Assembly (NCBI GenBank): GCA_041920215.1
Contig: JAYRSJ010000011.1
Coordinates: 80,580 to 144,579, forward strand
DNA: 64,000 nucleotides
Reading direction: 5' to 3'
DNA from: JAYRSJ01 sp041920215
GTDB lineage: Bacteria > Pseudomonadota > Gammaproteobacteria > Burkholderiales > Burkholderiaceae_C
The position numbers and the translations under genes were made by a program. This document shows, in pieces, positions 42,683 through 50,043 of the stretch. The notes beneath the pieces were generated by a model that had not been told where the DNA came from, made no database searches, and saw only the letters and a program-made list of their open reading frames with translations. Each line of letters opens with the position of its first letter. The stretch's first letter is position 1.

Positions 42683-43858
42683 TCAGCTGGCCGCGGCCTG
42701 AGCCGTCGGCAGATAGCTGTTGGCCACGATCTCGCCGCTGGGTCCGGCCAGAACCTGCCCCGCCAGTTGCTCGCGCAGCGCCAGAGGCAGCAGCGGGAAG
42801 ACCAGCTCGGCGAATCGGTGGGCCTCCTCCAGATGGGGATAGCCCGACAGGATGAAGTACTCCAGGCCCAGCGCGGCGTACTCCTTGATTCGATCGGCCA
42901 CCTGCTGCGGATTGCCGACCAGGGCGGTACCGGCACCGCCACGCACCAGGCCCACGCCGGCCCAGAGATTGGGGGACACCTCCAGGCCCTGGCGCACATC
43001 GGTCTTGTTGAAGCGCCCGCCATGCAGGGCCGCCATGCGGCGTTGGCCTACCGAGTCCATCTGCGCAAACTTCTGCTGGGCCGCGGCCACCGTGGCCTCG
43101 TCCAGATGCGAGATCAGCGCGGCAGCGGCGGCCCAGGCCGCCACCTCGGTCTCGCGCACGATCACATGCAGCCGTATGCCGTAGCTCAGGCTGCGGCCAT
43201 GGCGTGCGGCGCGTGCGCGGATGTCGGCCAGCTTGGCGGCCACCGCCGCTGGCGGCTCGCCCCAGCTCAGATAGGTGTCGAGCTGTTCGGCAGCCAGCTC
43301 ATGCGCCTCCTCCGAGGAGCCGCCGAAGAACAGCGGCGGATAGGGACGCTGCCGCGGCGGAAAGAGCAGGCGCGCCCCCCTGACCTGCAGATGTTTGCCC
43401 TCATAGTCCAGCGGCGCGCCGCCCTGGCTGCGCGCCAGCAGCTCGCGCCAGCTGCCCAGGCACTCGCGCGAGAGCTCATAGCGCTGGGCATGAGGCAGGA
43501 AGAGTCCGTCGCCCTCGAGCTCCTGGGCGTCACCGCCCGTCACCAGATTCACCATCAGCCGGCCGCCCGAGATGCGATCCAGCGTGGCGGCCATGCGGGC
43601 GGTCTGGGCCGGCTGCATCAGTCCCGGTCGCAAGGCCACCAGGAACTTCAGACGCCGGGTCACGTCGATCAGGCTGGAGGCCAGGATCCAAGAGTCTTCG
43701 CAGCTGCGTCCCGTCGGCAGCAGCACCCCTTCATAACCAAGACTATCAGCGGCAATTGCCACCTGCTTGAAATAGTCGAAGCTGGCCGCCCGGGCGCCAA
43801 GCTGGGTGCCCAGGTAGCGGGCATCACCGTGGGTGGGAATGAACCAGAGAATCTTCAT
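42683..43858 (-). CDS. ssuD: FMNH2-dependent alkanesulfonate monooxygenase
   Basis: A 391-residue bacterial-luciferase-like TIM barrel. MKILWFIPTHGDARYLGT is the SsuD start. GVLLPTGRSCEDSWILAS, RISGGRLMVNLVTGGD, FFGGSSEEAHELAAEQLDTYLSWGEPP and YFILSGYPHLEEAHRFAELVFPLLP are all conserved, including the Cys and the Arg of the active site. It splits alkanesulfonates to aldehyde and sulfite using FMNH2 from SsuE and O2. The sulfite then enters CysI. The ATG at 43858 has AAGGA nine bases upstream. The long upstream frame continues through ssuA and is not real. Confidence 0.95.
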   Translation of the reverse strand: MKILWFIPTHGDARYLGTQLGARAASFDYFKQVAIAADSLGYEGVLLPTGRSCEDSWILASSLIDVTRRLKFLVALRPGLMQPAQTARMAATLDRISGGRLMVNLVTGGDAQELEGDGLFLPHAQRYELSRECLGSWRELLARSQGGAPLDYEGKHLQVRGARLLFPPRQRPYPPLFFGGSSEEAHELAAEQLDTYLSWGEPPAAVAAKLADIRARAARHGRSLSYGIRLHVIVRETEVAAWAAAAALISHLDEATVAAAQQKFAQMDSVGQRRMAALHGGRFNKTDVRQGLEVSPNLWAGVGLVRGGAGTALVGNPQQVADRIKEYAALGLEYFILSGYPHLEEAHRFAELVFPLLPLALREQLAGQVLAGPSGEIVANSYLPTAQAAAS

Positions 43859-43905
43859 GGCTGGGTCCTTGTTGACTGCGGTGTATGAGTCGAATGGAAG
43901 AGGGA

Positions 43906-44895
43906 TCAGGGGCGGCGCTGGGCCAGAGGCTGGCGCGGCAGCCAGACGATGTCGGCCACCCGTATCGGGCGCGGAATCAGGCCCAGCTGCTGGAACGCAT
44001 CGGCCACCTTCTGCTGCTCGGCCAGCAGGGCCGGGCTGAGCGCTGCCACTGGCGAGGGCGGGCGCCGCTCCAGCATGCGGTGCACGGTGGCCAGGCTCAG
44101 ACCGCTGAAGTCGGAGAACAGTTGCGCCGCCTCCTTGCGGTTGCCACGCAGCCAGGCATCGGCCTCCGTCAGTGCCGCAAAAACCGTCGGCAGCGCGCCC
44201 TCGCCCTGCCGCTCGGCAAAGCGGCGCGAGGCCAGATAGAAGCTGTTGTTGCTGCTGAGCCCGCGGCTGCTGGCCAGCACCCGGGTGTTGCCGGCAATCT
44301 CGGCCGCGGCGTAATAGGGATCCCAGATCACCCAGGCATCGACAACGCCACGCTCGAAGGCCGCGCGCGCGTCGGCCGGCGGCAGATAGACAGGCGTGAT
44401 GTCCGCCCACCGCAGGCCAGCCCTGGCCACCGCCTGTACCAGCAGGAAGTGGGCACTCGAGCCGCGCTGCAGCGCGATCTTGCGTCCCTTCAGATCGGCC
44501 AGCGTCCTGAGGGAAGAATCAGGCTTGACCAGCAGGGCCGAGGTGTCGGGCTTGGCAGGCTCGGCGCCCACATAGACCAGATCCTTGCCTGCAGCCTGCG
44601 CGAACACCGGTGGCGAATCGCCGGTGGCGCCCAGGTCCACGCTGCCCACCGCCAAAGCCTCCAACAGCTGCGGACCGGCCGGAAACTCGATCCAGCTGAC
44701 CCTGGTCCCGGGCAGGCGCTGCTCCAGCAGCCCGCGTTGTTTCAGCAGCACCAGATTGACCGAACCCTTCTGAAAGCCGATGCGCAGCTCCGCCAGCGCC
44801 GGCACCGAGGCAATCGCCGGCAGGCCCAGACCGGCCATGCAAAGCGCCATACCGGCAAGCAGTGGGCGGCGGTACGGATGGCGAGGCGAATTCAT
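43906..44895 (-). CDS. ssuA: Aliphatic sulfonate ABC transporter substrate-binding protein
   Basis: A 329-residue periplasmic protein. A signal peptide (RPLLAGMALCMAGLGLPAIASVPALA) is followed by ELRIGFQKGSVNLVLLKQRGLLEQRLPGTRVSWIEFPAGPQLLEALAVGSVDLGATGDSPPVFAQAAG, the SsuA hallmark, and by AWVIWDPYYAAAE. It captures alkanesulfonates for SsuBC. It is the first gene of the minus-strand ssu operon (A-D-C-B-E) and lies back to back with a CysB/Cbl-like gene across a 268-nt control region. The ATG at 44895 has AAAGGAC upstream. Confidence 0.94.
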   Translation of the reverse strand: MNSPRHPYRRPLLAGMALCMAGLGLPAIASVPALAELRIGFQKGSVNLVLLKQRGLLEQRLPGTRVSWIEFPAGPQLLEALAVGSVDLGATGDSPPVFAQAAGKDLVYVGAEPAKPDTSALLVKPDSSLRTLADLKGRKIALQRGSSAHFLLVQAVARAGLRWADITPVYLPPADARAAFERGVVDAWVIWDPYYAAAEIAGNTRVLASSRGLSSNNSFYLASRRFAERQGEGALPTVFAALTEADAWLRGNRKEAAQLFSDFSGLSLATVHRMLERRPPSPVAALSPALLAEQQKVADAFQQLGLIPRPIRVADIVWLPRQPLAQRRP

Positions 44896-44974
44896 GACGC
44901 AAGTCCTTTCTAGCGCTAGGGAACGAGAGGCGCCGGACCGGCTGAGAGCCAGTTCGCAGCGTGACAGGAGCCGC

Positions 44975-45003
44975 ACGATAGAAAGCGCCAGCGCCGCAGC
45001 CAA
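44975..45003 (-). promoter_or_regulatory. Candidate sigma-70 promoter of the ssu operon
   Basis: On the minus strand, TTGGCT (45003-44998), a 17-nt spacer and TATCGT (44980-44975) form a promoter about 75 nt before the ssuA start. The match is fair; LysR activation from the upstream dyad would compensate for weak hexamers. Confidence 0.45.
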
Positions 45004-45063
45004 GGAAGAAAAACGGCTTTCGATAGTGCCGCCCCGCATGAGCCGGCGGCAGCGACCCCTGCA

Positions 45064-45106
45064 TTGCTTTGCAGCCGGCGCGGCAAAGCAGCGCAGAACT
45101 TCTTGG
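45064..45106. promoter_or_regulatory. LysR-type operator between ssuA and the second CysB/Cbl-like gene
   Basis: A perfect inverted repeat TGCTTTGC-N10-GCAAAGCA (45065-45072 and 45083-45090) lies here, overlapping TTGC-TTT-GCAG (45064-45074). The stretch 45075-45106 matches 46109-46140 upstream of the second sbp in 24 of 32 positions without gaps. A shared LysR site is the simplest reading; the protein encoded at 45164 is the natural candidate. Confidence 0.55.
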
Positions 45107-45163
45107 AGGACAGGCCGGCTCGTGCCGCCAACAATGCCGGGCGCACAAGGAGAACCCGGTTCC

Positions 45164-46105
45164 ATGAACTTCCAGCAACTTCGTTCCGTCCGTGAGGCCC
45201 AACGCCGCGGCTTCAATCTGACCGAGGTGGCCCAGGCCTTGCACACCTCGCAGCCCGGCGTCAGCCGCCAGATACGCGAGCTGGAGGACGAGCTGGGCAT
45301 AGCGATCTTTGTGCGCGCCGGCAAGCGTCTGACCGGGCTGACCGCGCCAGGCGAGGCCGTGCTTCCCATCGTCGAGCGTCTGCTGCTGGAGGCCGAGAAT
45401 CTGCGCCGCGCCGGTGCCGATTTCGCCCGCGCCGGCAGCGGCAGCCTGCGCATCGCCGCCACCCACAGCCAGGCTCGCTATGCGCTGCCGCCGGTGGTGC
45501 GCGATTTCCGCGCCAGCCATCCCGATGTGGTGCTACACCTGCAACAAGGCTCACCCCAGCAGGTGGCGGCCCTGCTGCTGTCCGGCGATGCCGATATCGG
45601 CATCGCCACCGAGGCCCTGTCCCAGTACGAGGCCCTGGTGGCGCTGCCCTGCTACCAGTGGACGCACTGCGTGCTGTCCCCGCCGGACCATCCGCTCGCC
45701 CGCGAGGCCGGCCAGGGTCAGGCCTTGAGCCTGGAGCGCCTGGCGCAGTTTCCGCTGATCACCTACGAACCAGGCTATACCGGCCGCGCTCATATCGATG
45801 CCGCCTTCCAGCAGGCCGGCCTGGCGCCGCAGATCGTGCTGGAGGCCATGGATGCCGATGTGATCAAGACCTATGTGGAACTGGGGCTGGGTGTGGGCAT
45901 CGTCGCCGCCATTGCCTATGACGATCAGCGTGACCGCCAGCTCAGCGCCCTGGATGCCCGCCATCTCTTCGCCGCCAACCTGACCCGGCTGGCACTGCGC
46001 CGCGACGCCTATCTGCGCGACTACACCTACAGCTTCATCACGACCTTTGCGGCACCGCTGACGCGCGAGCGGGTCGAGCAGGCGCGCTGCGCTGCGATCG
46101 ATTGA
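45164..46105 (+). CDS. LysR-type regulator, CysB/Cbl-like (second copy)
   Basis: A 313-residue LysR protein, clearly paralogous to the one at 38380: MNFQQLRSVREAQRRGFNLTEVAQALHTSQPGVSRQIRELEDELGIAIFVRAGKRL, then AATHSQARYALPPVV, IGIATEAL, TYEPGYTGRAHIDAAFQQAGL, DADVIKTYVELGLGVGI. It is divergent from ssuA, so it is likely the Cbl/SsuR-type activator of sulfonate genes. It lies 121 nt before the second sbp. AAGGAG stands just upstream of the ATG. The ligand is probably a sulfur-status metabolite such as APS; this follows from the family. Confidence 0.9.
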   Translation: MNFQQLRSVREAQRRGFNLTEVAQALHTSQPGVSRQIRELEDELGIAIFVRAGKRLTGLTAPGEAVLPIVERLLLEAENLRRAGADFARAGSGSLRIAATHSQARYALPPVVRDFRASHPDVVLHLQQGSPQQVAALLLSGDADIGIATEALSQYEALVALPCYQWTHCVLSPPDHPLAREAGQGQALSLERLAQFPLITYEPGYTGRAHIDAAFQQAGLAPQIVLEAMDADVIKTYVELGLGVGIVAAIAYDDQRDRQLSALDARHLFAANLTRLALRRDAYLRDYTYSFITTFAAPLTRERVEQARCAAID

Positions 46106-46108
46106 AGG

Positions 46109-46169
46109 CCGGCCTTGCAAAGCAAAGCTGTTCTTCTTGGTTCACGCCCGATCTTGCGATTTCTATAGT
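46109..46169 (+). promoter_or_regulatory. Operator-like repeat and promoter of the second sbp
   Basis: 46109-46140 is the partner of the operator at 45075-45106 (24 of 32 identical) and contains TTGC-AAA-GCAA (46115-46125). It is followed by TTCACG (46141-46146), a 17-nt spacer and TATAGT (46164-46169), a usable promoter. The operator just upstream of the -35 is the right place for a LysR activator. Confidence 0.55.
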
Positions 46170-46226
46170 GAAACCCTGATCGCTCGAGCGAGCACCCAGC
46201 ACCGCCAACCACTGCAAACAAACACC

Positions 46227-47261
46227 ATGCCTCTGACCCGCCGCCATTTCCAACGCACCCTGCTCAGCGCCCTGGCCGCCAGCACCCTGCTGGCCGGCGC
46301 CAGCCTGGCCCAGGCCCAGGCTCAGGCTCAGACCAGCCTGCTCAATGTCTCCTACGACCCCACCCGCGAGCTTTACCAGGAGTTCAACGCGGCCTTTGCC
46401 AGGCACTGGAAGGCCAGGAGCGGCGAGACGCTCACGATCAAGCAATCGCATGGCGGTTCGGGCAAGCAAGCCCGCTCGGTGATCGACGGGCTGGAGGCCG
46501 ATGTGGTGACGCTGGCCCTGGCCTACGACATCGACGCGCTGCACGACAAGGCCAGGCTGATCCCGGTGGACTGGCAGAAACGCCTGCCGCAAAACGCCTC
46601 GCCCTACACCTCGACCATCGTCTTCCTGGTGCGCAAGGGCAATCCCAAGGCCATCAAGGACTGGAGCGATCTGGCCCGCAGCGGCATCGAGGTCGTCACG
46701 CCCAATCCCAAGACCTCGGGCGGTGCGCGCTGGAACTATCTGGCCGCCTGGGCCTATGCGCTGCAGCAGCCGGGGGGCACTCCCGACAAGGCCAGGGAGC
46801 TGGTCAAGCGCATCTACAGCAACACCAAGGTGCTGGACTCCGGCGCGCGCGGCTCGCTGACCAGCTTCACCGAGCGCGGCATCGGCGATGTGCTGATCTC
46901 CTGGGAGAACGAGGCCTTTCTGGCGGTCAAGGAGTTGGGCCCGGACAAGTTCCAGATCGTCACGCCCAGCCTCTCCATCCTGGCCGAGCCGCCGGTGGCG
47001 GTGGTCGACAAGGTGGTCGACAAGCGCGGCAGCCGCAAGCAGGCCCAGGCCTATCTGGAGTATCTCTACAGCCCCGAGGGCCAGGAGATCGCCGGCAAGC
47101 ACTACTACCGCCCGCGCGACCCCAAGATCGCCGCCCGCTTCAGCAGCCAGTTCGCCCAGGTGCAGCTGATCACGGTGGACGAGGTCTTCGGCGGCTGGCG
47201 CCAGGCCCAGAAGACCCACTTCGATGACGGCGGCGTGTTCGACCAGATCGTGGCGCGCTGA
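46227..47261 (+). CDS. Sulfate/thiosulfate-binding protein, orphan second copy
   Basis: A 344-residue periplasmic binding protein paralogous to the one at 34607: LLNVSYDPTRELYQEFNAAF, IKQSHGGSGKQARSVIDGLEADVVTLAL, VFLVRKGNPKAIKDWSDL, TPNPKTSGGARWNYLAAWAYAL and FGGWRQAQKTHFDDGGVFDQIV. A signal peptide with the QA repeat LAQAQAQAQ precedes it. It has no transporter genes of its own, so it presumably docks on CysTWA. The differing VVTLALAYDIDAL segment near the ligand site may mean a different preference (thiosulfate versus sulfate). It is monocistronic: own promoter, own terminator. Confidence 0.92.
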   Translation: MPLTRRHFQRTLLSALAASTLLAGASLAQAQAQAQTSLLNVSYDPTRELYQEFNAAFARHWKARSGETLTIKQSHGGSGKQARSVIDGLEADVVTLALAYDIDALHDKARLIPVDWQKRLPQNASPYTSTIVFLVRKGNPKAIKDWSDLARSGIEVVTPNPKTSGGARWNYLAAWAYALQQPGGTPDKARELVKRIYSNTKVLDSGARGSLTSFTERGIGDVLISWENEAFLAVKELGPDKFQIVTPSLSILAEPPVAVVDKVVDKRGSRKQAQAYLEYLYSPEGQEIAGKHYYRPRDPKIAARFSSQFAQVQLITVDEVFGGWRQAQKTHFDDGGVFDQIVAR

Positions 47262-47317
47262 GCCGCACAGCCTCAGCATTTCGCTTGTCTCCTCGGTGGC
47301 CTGGCCATCGATTTCAG

Positions 47318-47352
47318 GCCCGATGCGCCCGCGCGCATCGGGCTGCTTTTTG
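47318..47352 (+). terminator. Intrinsic terminator after the orphan sbp
   Basis: GCCCGATGCG (47318-47327) pairs perfectly with CGCATCGGGC (47334-47343); after TGC there are five T. It lies between convergent genes and ends the sbp transcript. Confidence 0.85.
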
Positions 47353-47383
47353 GGCATGCAAGACGGGCCGTAGCCCGGCTCAG

Positions 47384-48304
47384 TCAGTGCCGGGCGCGCA
47401 GCCGCTCGGCATAGAAGGCCTCGATGCGCTCGCCGTAATGCTGCCTGGCCTCGGGCGTCATCCAGCGCTCGAAGTTGCGCTTGAGCGTCGCCACGCCCGC
47501 GGGGCTGGCAAAGAGCTGCGCTACCCGCTCGGCATTGCGCCGGCCCCATTCATTGCGCGGACAGGCCACGCCCGACAGCAGCGGCGCACTGCCGCCGGCG
47601 ATGGGGACGCTCACCAGCGCCTCCAGCTGCGGCGCCTCGCTGCGCTGCATCGCCAGCGTGAAATCGAAGTCGATCGTGAAGTCGGCGCGCCCCAGCACCA
47701 GCATGTGCAGCAGCCGCCCGCCGAAGTCGCTGGGGGCGTAGCGGGCCAGCGTCGGTCCGGCCGGCTGACTGCCCAGCAGACCGTCCAGCAGCGGGCCGTA
47801 GCTGCGCCCATCGATCAGGGCCCCGCGCAGCCGGCCGGCGGCCAGCAGGCGCGGCAACTCCACCTCGCCCAAGGCATTGAGCGGCAGCTCGGCCTGGCGG
47901 CTGCGCCGCACGATCAGCTGGGCCGGCGGCACCAGATGGGTGTTGGCGAAATAGGCCAGTTGCTCGCGCTCGGCGGTGCGCAGCGAGACCAGATGGCAGG
48001 CGGGCTCGCCGTCACCGATCATCTTCCAGCTACGCTTCACATTGGCCACCTGGACCTGGTGCCGCGCGGGCTCGGGCCAATGGCGCCTGAGAAATTCTGC
48101 CATCGGCTCTGCCATGCCCTTGCGCGGTTGCCCGGCCGGCTGGGACAGGCTGAACTCTGGCATCAGCCAGATGATCTGCGGCAGCTCCTGCGGCCGCTCG
48201 TTGGCCCGCAGCGGCGGTGCCAGCAGCAGGCCGGAGGCCAGGGCCAGCAGCGCGGCGGCGCGCCAGCGCTGCCGCCTCAAAGCCTGCTTGGTCATCATCG
48301 ACAT
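47384..48304 (-). CDS. Periplasmic solute-binding-like protein of unknown ligand
   Basis: A 306-residue secreted protein with a signal peptide (WRAAALLALASGLLLAPPLRA). The pattern ELPQIIWLMPEFSLSQPAGQPRKGMAEPMAEFL, then KMIGDGEPACHLVSLRTAEREQLAYFANTHLVPPAQLIVRRS and ADFTIDFDFTLAMQ, resembles the bacterial extracellular solute-binding (family 3-like) proteins annotated as TIGR02285. No ABC partner is near. The role is unknown; such proteins could be sensors or binding proteins of a transporter elsewhere. Several ATGs cluster at 48295-48325; 48304 is chosen with GGA a few bases upstream. The choice changes the length by a few residues only. Confidence 0.75.
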   Translation of the reverse strand: MSMMTKQALRRQRWRAAALLALASGLLLAPPLRANERPQELPQIIWLMPEFSLSQPAGQPRKGMAEPMAEFLRRHWPEPARHQVQVANVKRSWKMIGDGEPACHLVSLRTAEREQLAYFANTHLVPPAQLIVRRSRQAELPLNALGEVELPRLLAAGRLRGALIDGRSYGPLLDGLLGSQPAGPTLARYAPSDFGGRLLHMLVLGRADFTIDFDFTLAMQRSEAPQLEALVSVPIAGGSAPLLSGVACPRNEWGRRNAERVAQLFASPAGVATLKRNFERWMTPEARQHYGERIEAFYAERLRARH

Positions 48305-48429
48305 GGATCCGGCCATGGCCCGCATCCTAGCGTTCCGGGCGCATTTCGCACAGCGCCACAGCAGGCGGGCGCAACCCTGCCCGGGTTTGCCCCTCGTCAA
48401 AGTCCGGTCACAAAGTGGCGGCATACTGC

Positions 48430-48580
48430 ATAGCGTCCGAAGCAAAAAAACAACCGGCTGCAGATTGGGCAGCGTGCTGGAACCCGTGACCAGAGAAGCC
48501 ATACGGATCCGTCGGGCCTCCCGTCCTCGCAGGTGGGGGTCGGCCGGTAGCAAGGCCACCTAGGGTGGCCTTTTGCTTTT
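48430..48580 (+). ncRNA. Candidate small RNA with intrinsic terminator
   Basis: About 150 nt with several local pairings: CTGG-N9-CCAG, ACGGATCCGT and GGCCTCCC pairing with GGGGGTCGGCC. It ends in the terminator below. There is no open frame with a start and ribosome-binding site inside. Possible -10-like sequences CATACT and GCATAG occur at 48422-48433. It does not match a riboswitch or RNA family that I recognise, so this is only a candidate. Alternatively the terminator ends a transcript from further upstream. Confidence 0.35.
48552..48580 (+). terminator. Intrinsic terminator in the intergenic region
   Basis: GGCCACC-TAG-GGTGGCC (48554-48570), a perfect 7-bp stem, then TTTTGCTTTT. The plus-strand polarity is clear. 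The nearest upstream plus-strand gene stop is over 1.2 kb away, so it probably serves an unannotated transcript. Confidence 0.8.
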
Positions 48581-48679
48581 GGGCAACGCGCTGCAAGCGG
48601 CCCTGCATTCGGCACTTGACCGGCCAAGCCCGGCGCAGCGACACTGCGCCCTCCCCACCACTCAACACAGGAGCTGACC

Positions 48680-48745
48680 ATGGCCAAGACTGATATTGCC
48701 CGCCTGCTGTCGGCCGCTGTTGTCCGGCGCACTGAGCGCTGCTGA
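48680..48745 (+). CDS. Possible 21-residue peptide (MAKTDIARLL...)
   Basis: A 21-codon frame with ACAGGAG placed six bases before the ATG. The sequence begins MAKTDIARLLSAAVV and ends RRTERC. It could be a leader peptide, a tiny protein or a remnant of a longer gene broken by a frameshift. There is no recognised family. The ribosome-binding site is better than those of several real genes here, which is the main reason to record it. Confidence 0.3.
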   Translation: MAKTDIARLLSAAVVRRTERC

Positions 48746-48840
48746 GTGAAGTTGCCGCGCCTCGCGCGCGGCCAGCCCTTCAGAGCATGAGCCGCAGCCC
48801 CTGCGGCCGACAGTGATTCCCGTCTCCACGCGTCCTGCCG

Positions 48841-48906
48841 GACGCTCAGCGCTTGCTGAGCGTCGGCGGGGCAGCCTTGACACGCCTGCCGGCAACGCTG
48901 GCAGGC
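48841..48906 (+). promoter_or_regulatory. Two stem-loops in the rsgA leader
   Basis: GACGCTCAGC-GCTT-GCTGAGCGTC is a perfect 10-bp hairpin (48841-48864). GCCTGCC-N9-GGCAGGC is a second, 7-bp one (48884-48906), ending 22 nt before the rsgA start. Neither has a T-tract, so they look like leader structure rather than terminators. Confidence 0.5.
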
Positions 48907-48928
48907 CTTCAGTGATGCGAACACCACC

Positions 48929-50017
48929 ATGCTCATCCGCAGCGAAGAACTGCCGGCACTGCGCCGGCTGGGCCTCAACGGGGCCTTGATCCCTCATCTG
49001 AATGCCTTCCCGAGCCGCCGCCCCGGCGACCGTCTGGGCCGGGTCACCGAAATCCGGCGCGAGCGGGCCTGGGTCCAGCATGCCGGGGCCGGCTGCCTGG
49101 CACGCCTGCTACCCGATGCCCTGCGCGCACTGCAGCAGCAGGGCGAAAGCCTGGCCGTGGGCGACTGGGTGCTGCTGAGCGACGACGCTAGCGCTGGCGG
49201 CGCCGAAGCCTGGATAGACGCCCGGCTGCCGCCGCTGAACCAGCTGGCCCGCCGCGACCCCGACGGCCATCGCCAGGCCCTGGTCAGCAATATCGACACC
49301 GCCCTGCTGGTGATGGGACTGGACCACGATTTCAACCTGGCCCGGCTGGATCGCTATCTGGTGCTGTGCCGCGCCGCCGGGGTGCCGGTACTGGTGGTGC
49401 TCAGCAAGGTCGATCTGTGTCGCGACGCGGCCGCGCGCATCGCCGCGGTACAGCAGCATCTGGCCGGACCGAGCGCGCCCGTGGTCATCGCGCTGAACGG
49501 CCAGTCGGCCGCCGACTGCCAGCAGCTGGCGCCCTGGCTGGGCGAGGGCCAGACCCTGGTGCTGCTGGGCTCCAGCGGCGCCGGCAAAAGCACGCTGACC
49601 AACACGCTGGCCGGCGTCCACCAGGACACCGGCGGCGTGCGCCTGGACGACAGCCGCGGCCGCCACACCACCACGGCGCGCAGCCTGCATCGCTGCCCCG
49701 GCGGCGCCTGCATCATCGACACCCCGGGCCTGCGCGGCCTGCAGCTGGATCTGGGCCATGGCGCGGTGGTCGCCGCCTTCGACGATGTGCAGCAACTGGC
49801 GCCGGCCTGCCGCTTCCGCAACTGCCGGCATCAGGACGAGCCCGGCTGCGCGGTGCGCGCGAGCCTGGCGCCAGGGCGGCTCAAGAGCTTTCACAAGCTG
49901 CAGCGCGAGGCCCAGCGCGAGCAGCAGGGGCCGCTGCAAAAGCGCGAGCAGCTGGCCGAGTGGAAGCGTCGCAGCCGTGTCGCTCGCGAGGTCGATCGCG
50001 GCAAGCGCGGCGGCTGA
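48929..50017 (+). CDS. rsgA: Small ribosomal subunit biogenesis GTPase RsgA
   Basis: A 362-residue circularly permuted GTPase. An N-terminal OB fold (RLGRVTEIRRERAWVQHAG) leads to the G4 motif (LVVLSKVDLC), which precedes G1 (VLLGSSGAGKSTLTNTLAG, about residue 214) and G3 (IDTPGLRGL), the order unique to RsgA/YloQ. The zinc-binding knuckle Cys/His are in CRFRNCRHQDEPGCAV. It matures the 30S subunit by checking the decoding centre and releasing RbfA. The C-terminal basic region (KRRSRVAREVDRGKRGG) suits rRNA contact. The start is the only sensible ATG. Confidence 0.93.
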   Translation: MLIRSEELPALRRLGLNGALIPHLNAFPSRRPGDRLGRVTEIRRERAWVQHAGAGCLARLLPDALRALQQQGESLAVGDWVLLSDDASAGGAEAWIDARLPPLNQLARRDPDGHRQALVSNIDTALLVMGLDHDFNLARLDRYLVLCRAAGVPVLVVLSKVDLCRDAAARIAAVQQHLAGPSAPVVIALNGQSAADCQQLAPWLGEGQTLVLLGSSGAGKSTLTNTLAGVHQDTGGVRLDDSRGRHTTTARSLHRCPGGACIIDTPGLRGLQLDLGHGAVVAAFDDVQQLAPACRFRNCRHQDEPGCAVRASLAPGRLKSFHKLQREAQREQQGPLQKREQLAEWKRRSRVAREVDRGKRGG

Positions 50018-50043
50018 GGCCGGCCTGCTGGCCCTGACGCGGC

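Larger units (their letters stand above)
48305..48928. other. 624-nt region without a firm gene
   Basis: No protein-like frame of convincing length is present. It holds a possible small RNA ending in a terminator (to 48580), a 21-codon frame with a good ribosome-binding site (48680), and two stem-loops in the leader of rsgA. Base composition is like the rest of the window, except for a short A-run near 48445. Confidence 0.6.

Noticed and set aside
48397..48978. 193-codon minus-strand frame in the intergenic region
   Set aside because: Arg/Ser-rich, no motif, no ribosome-binding site, and it runs across a terminator and the rsgA leader.
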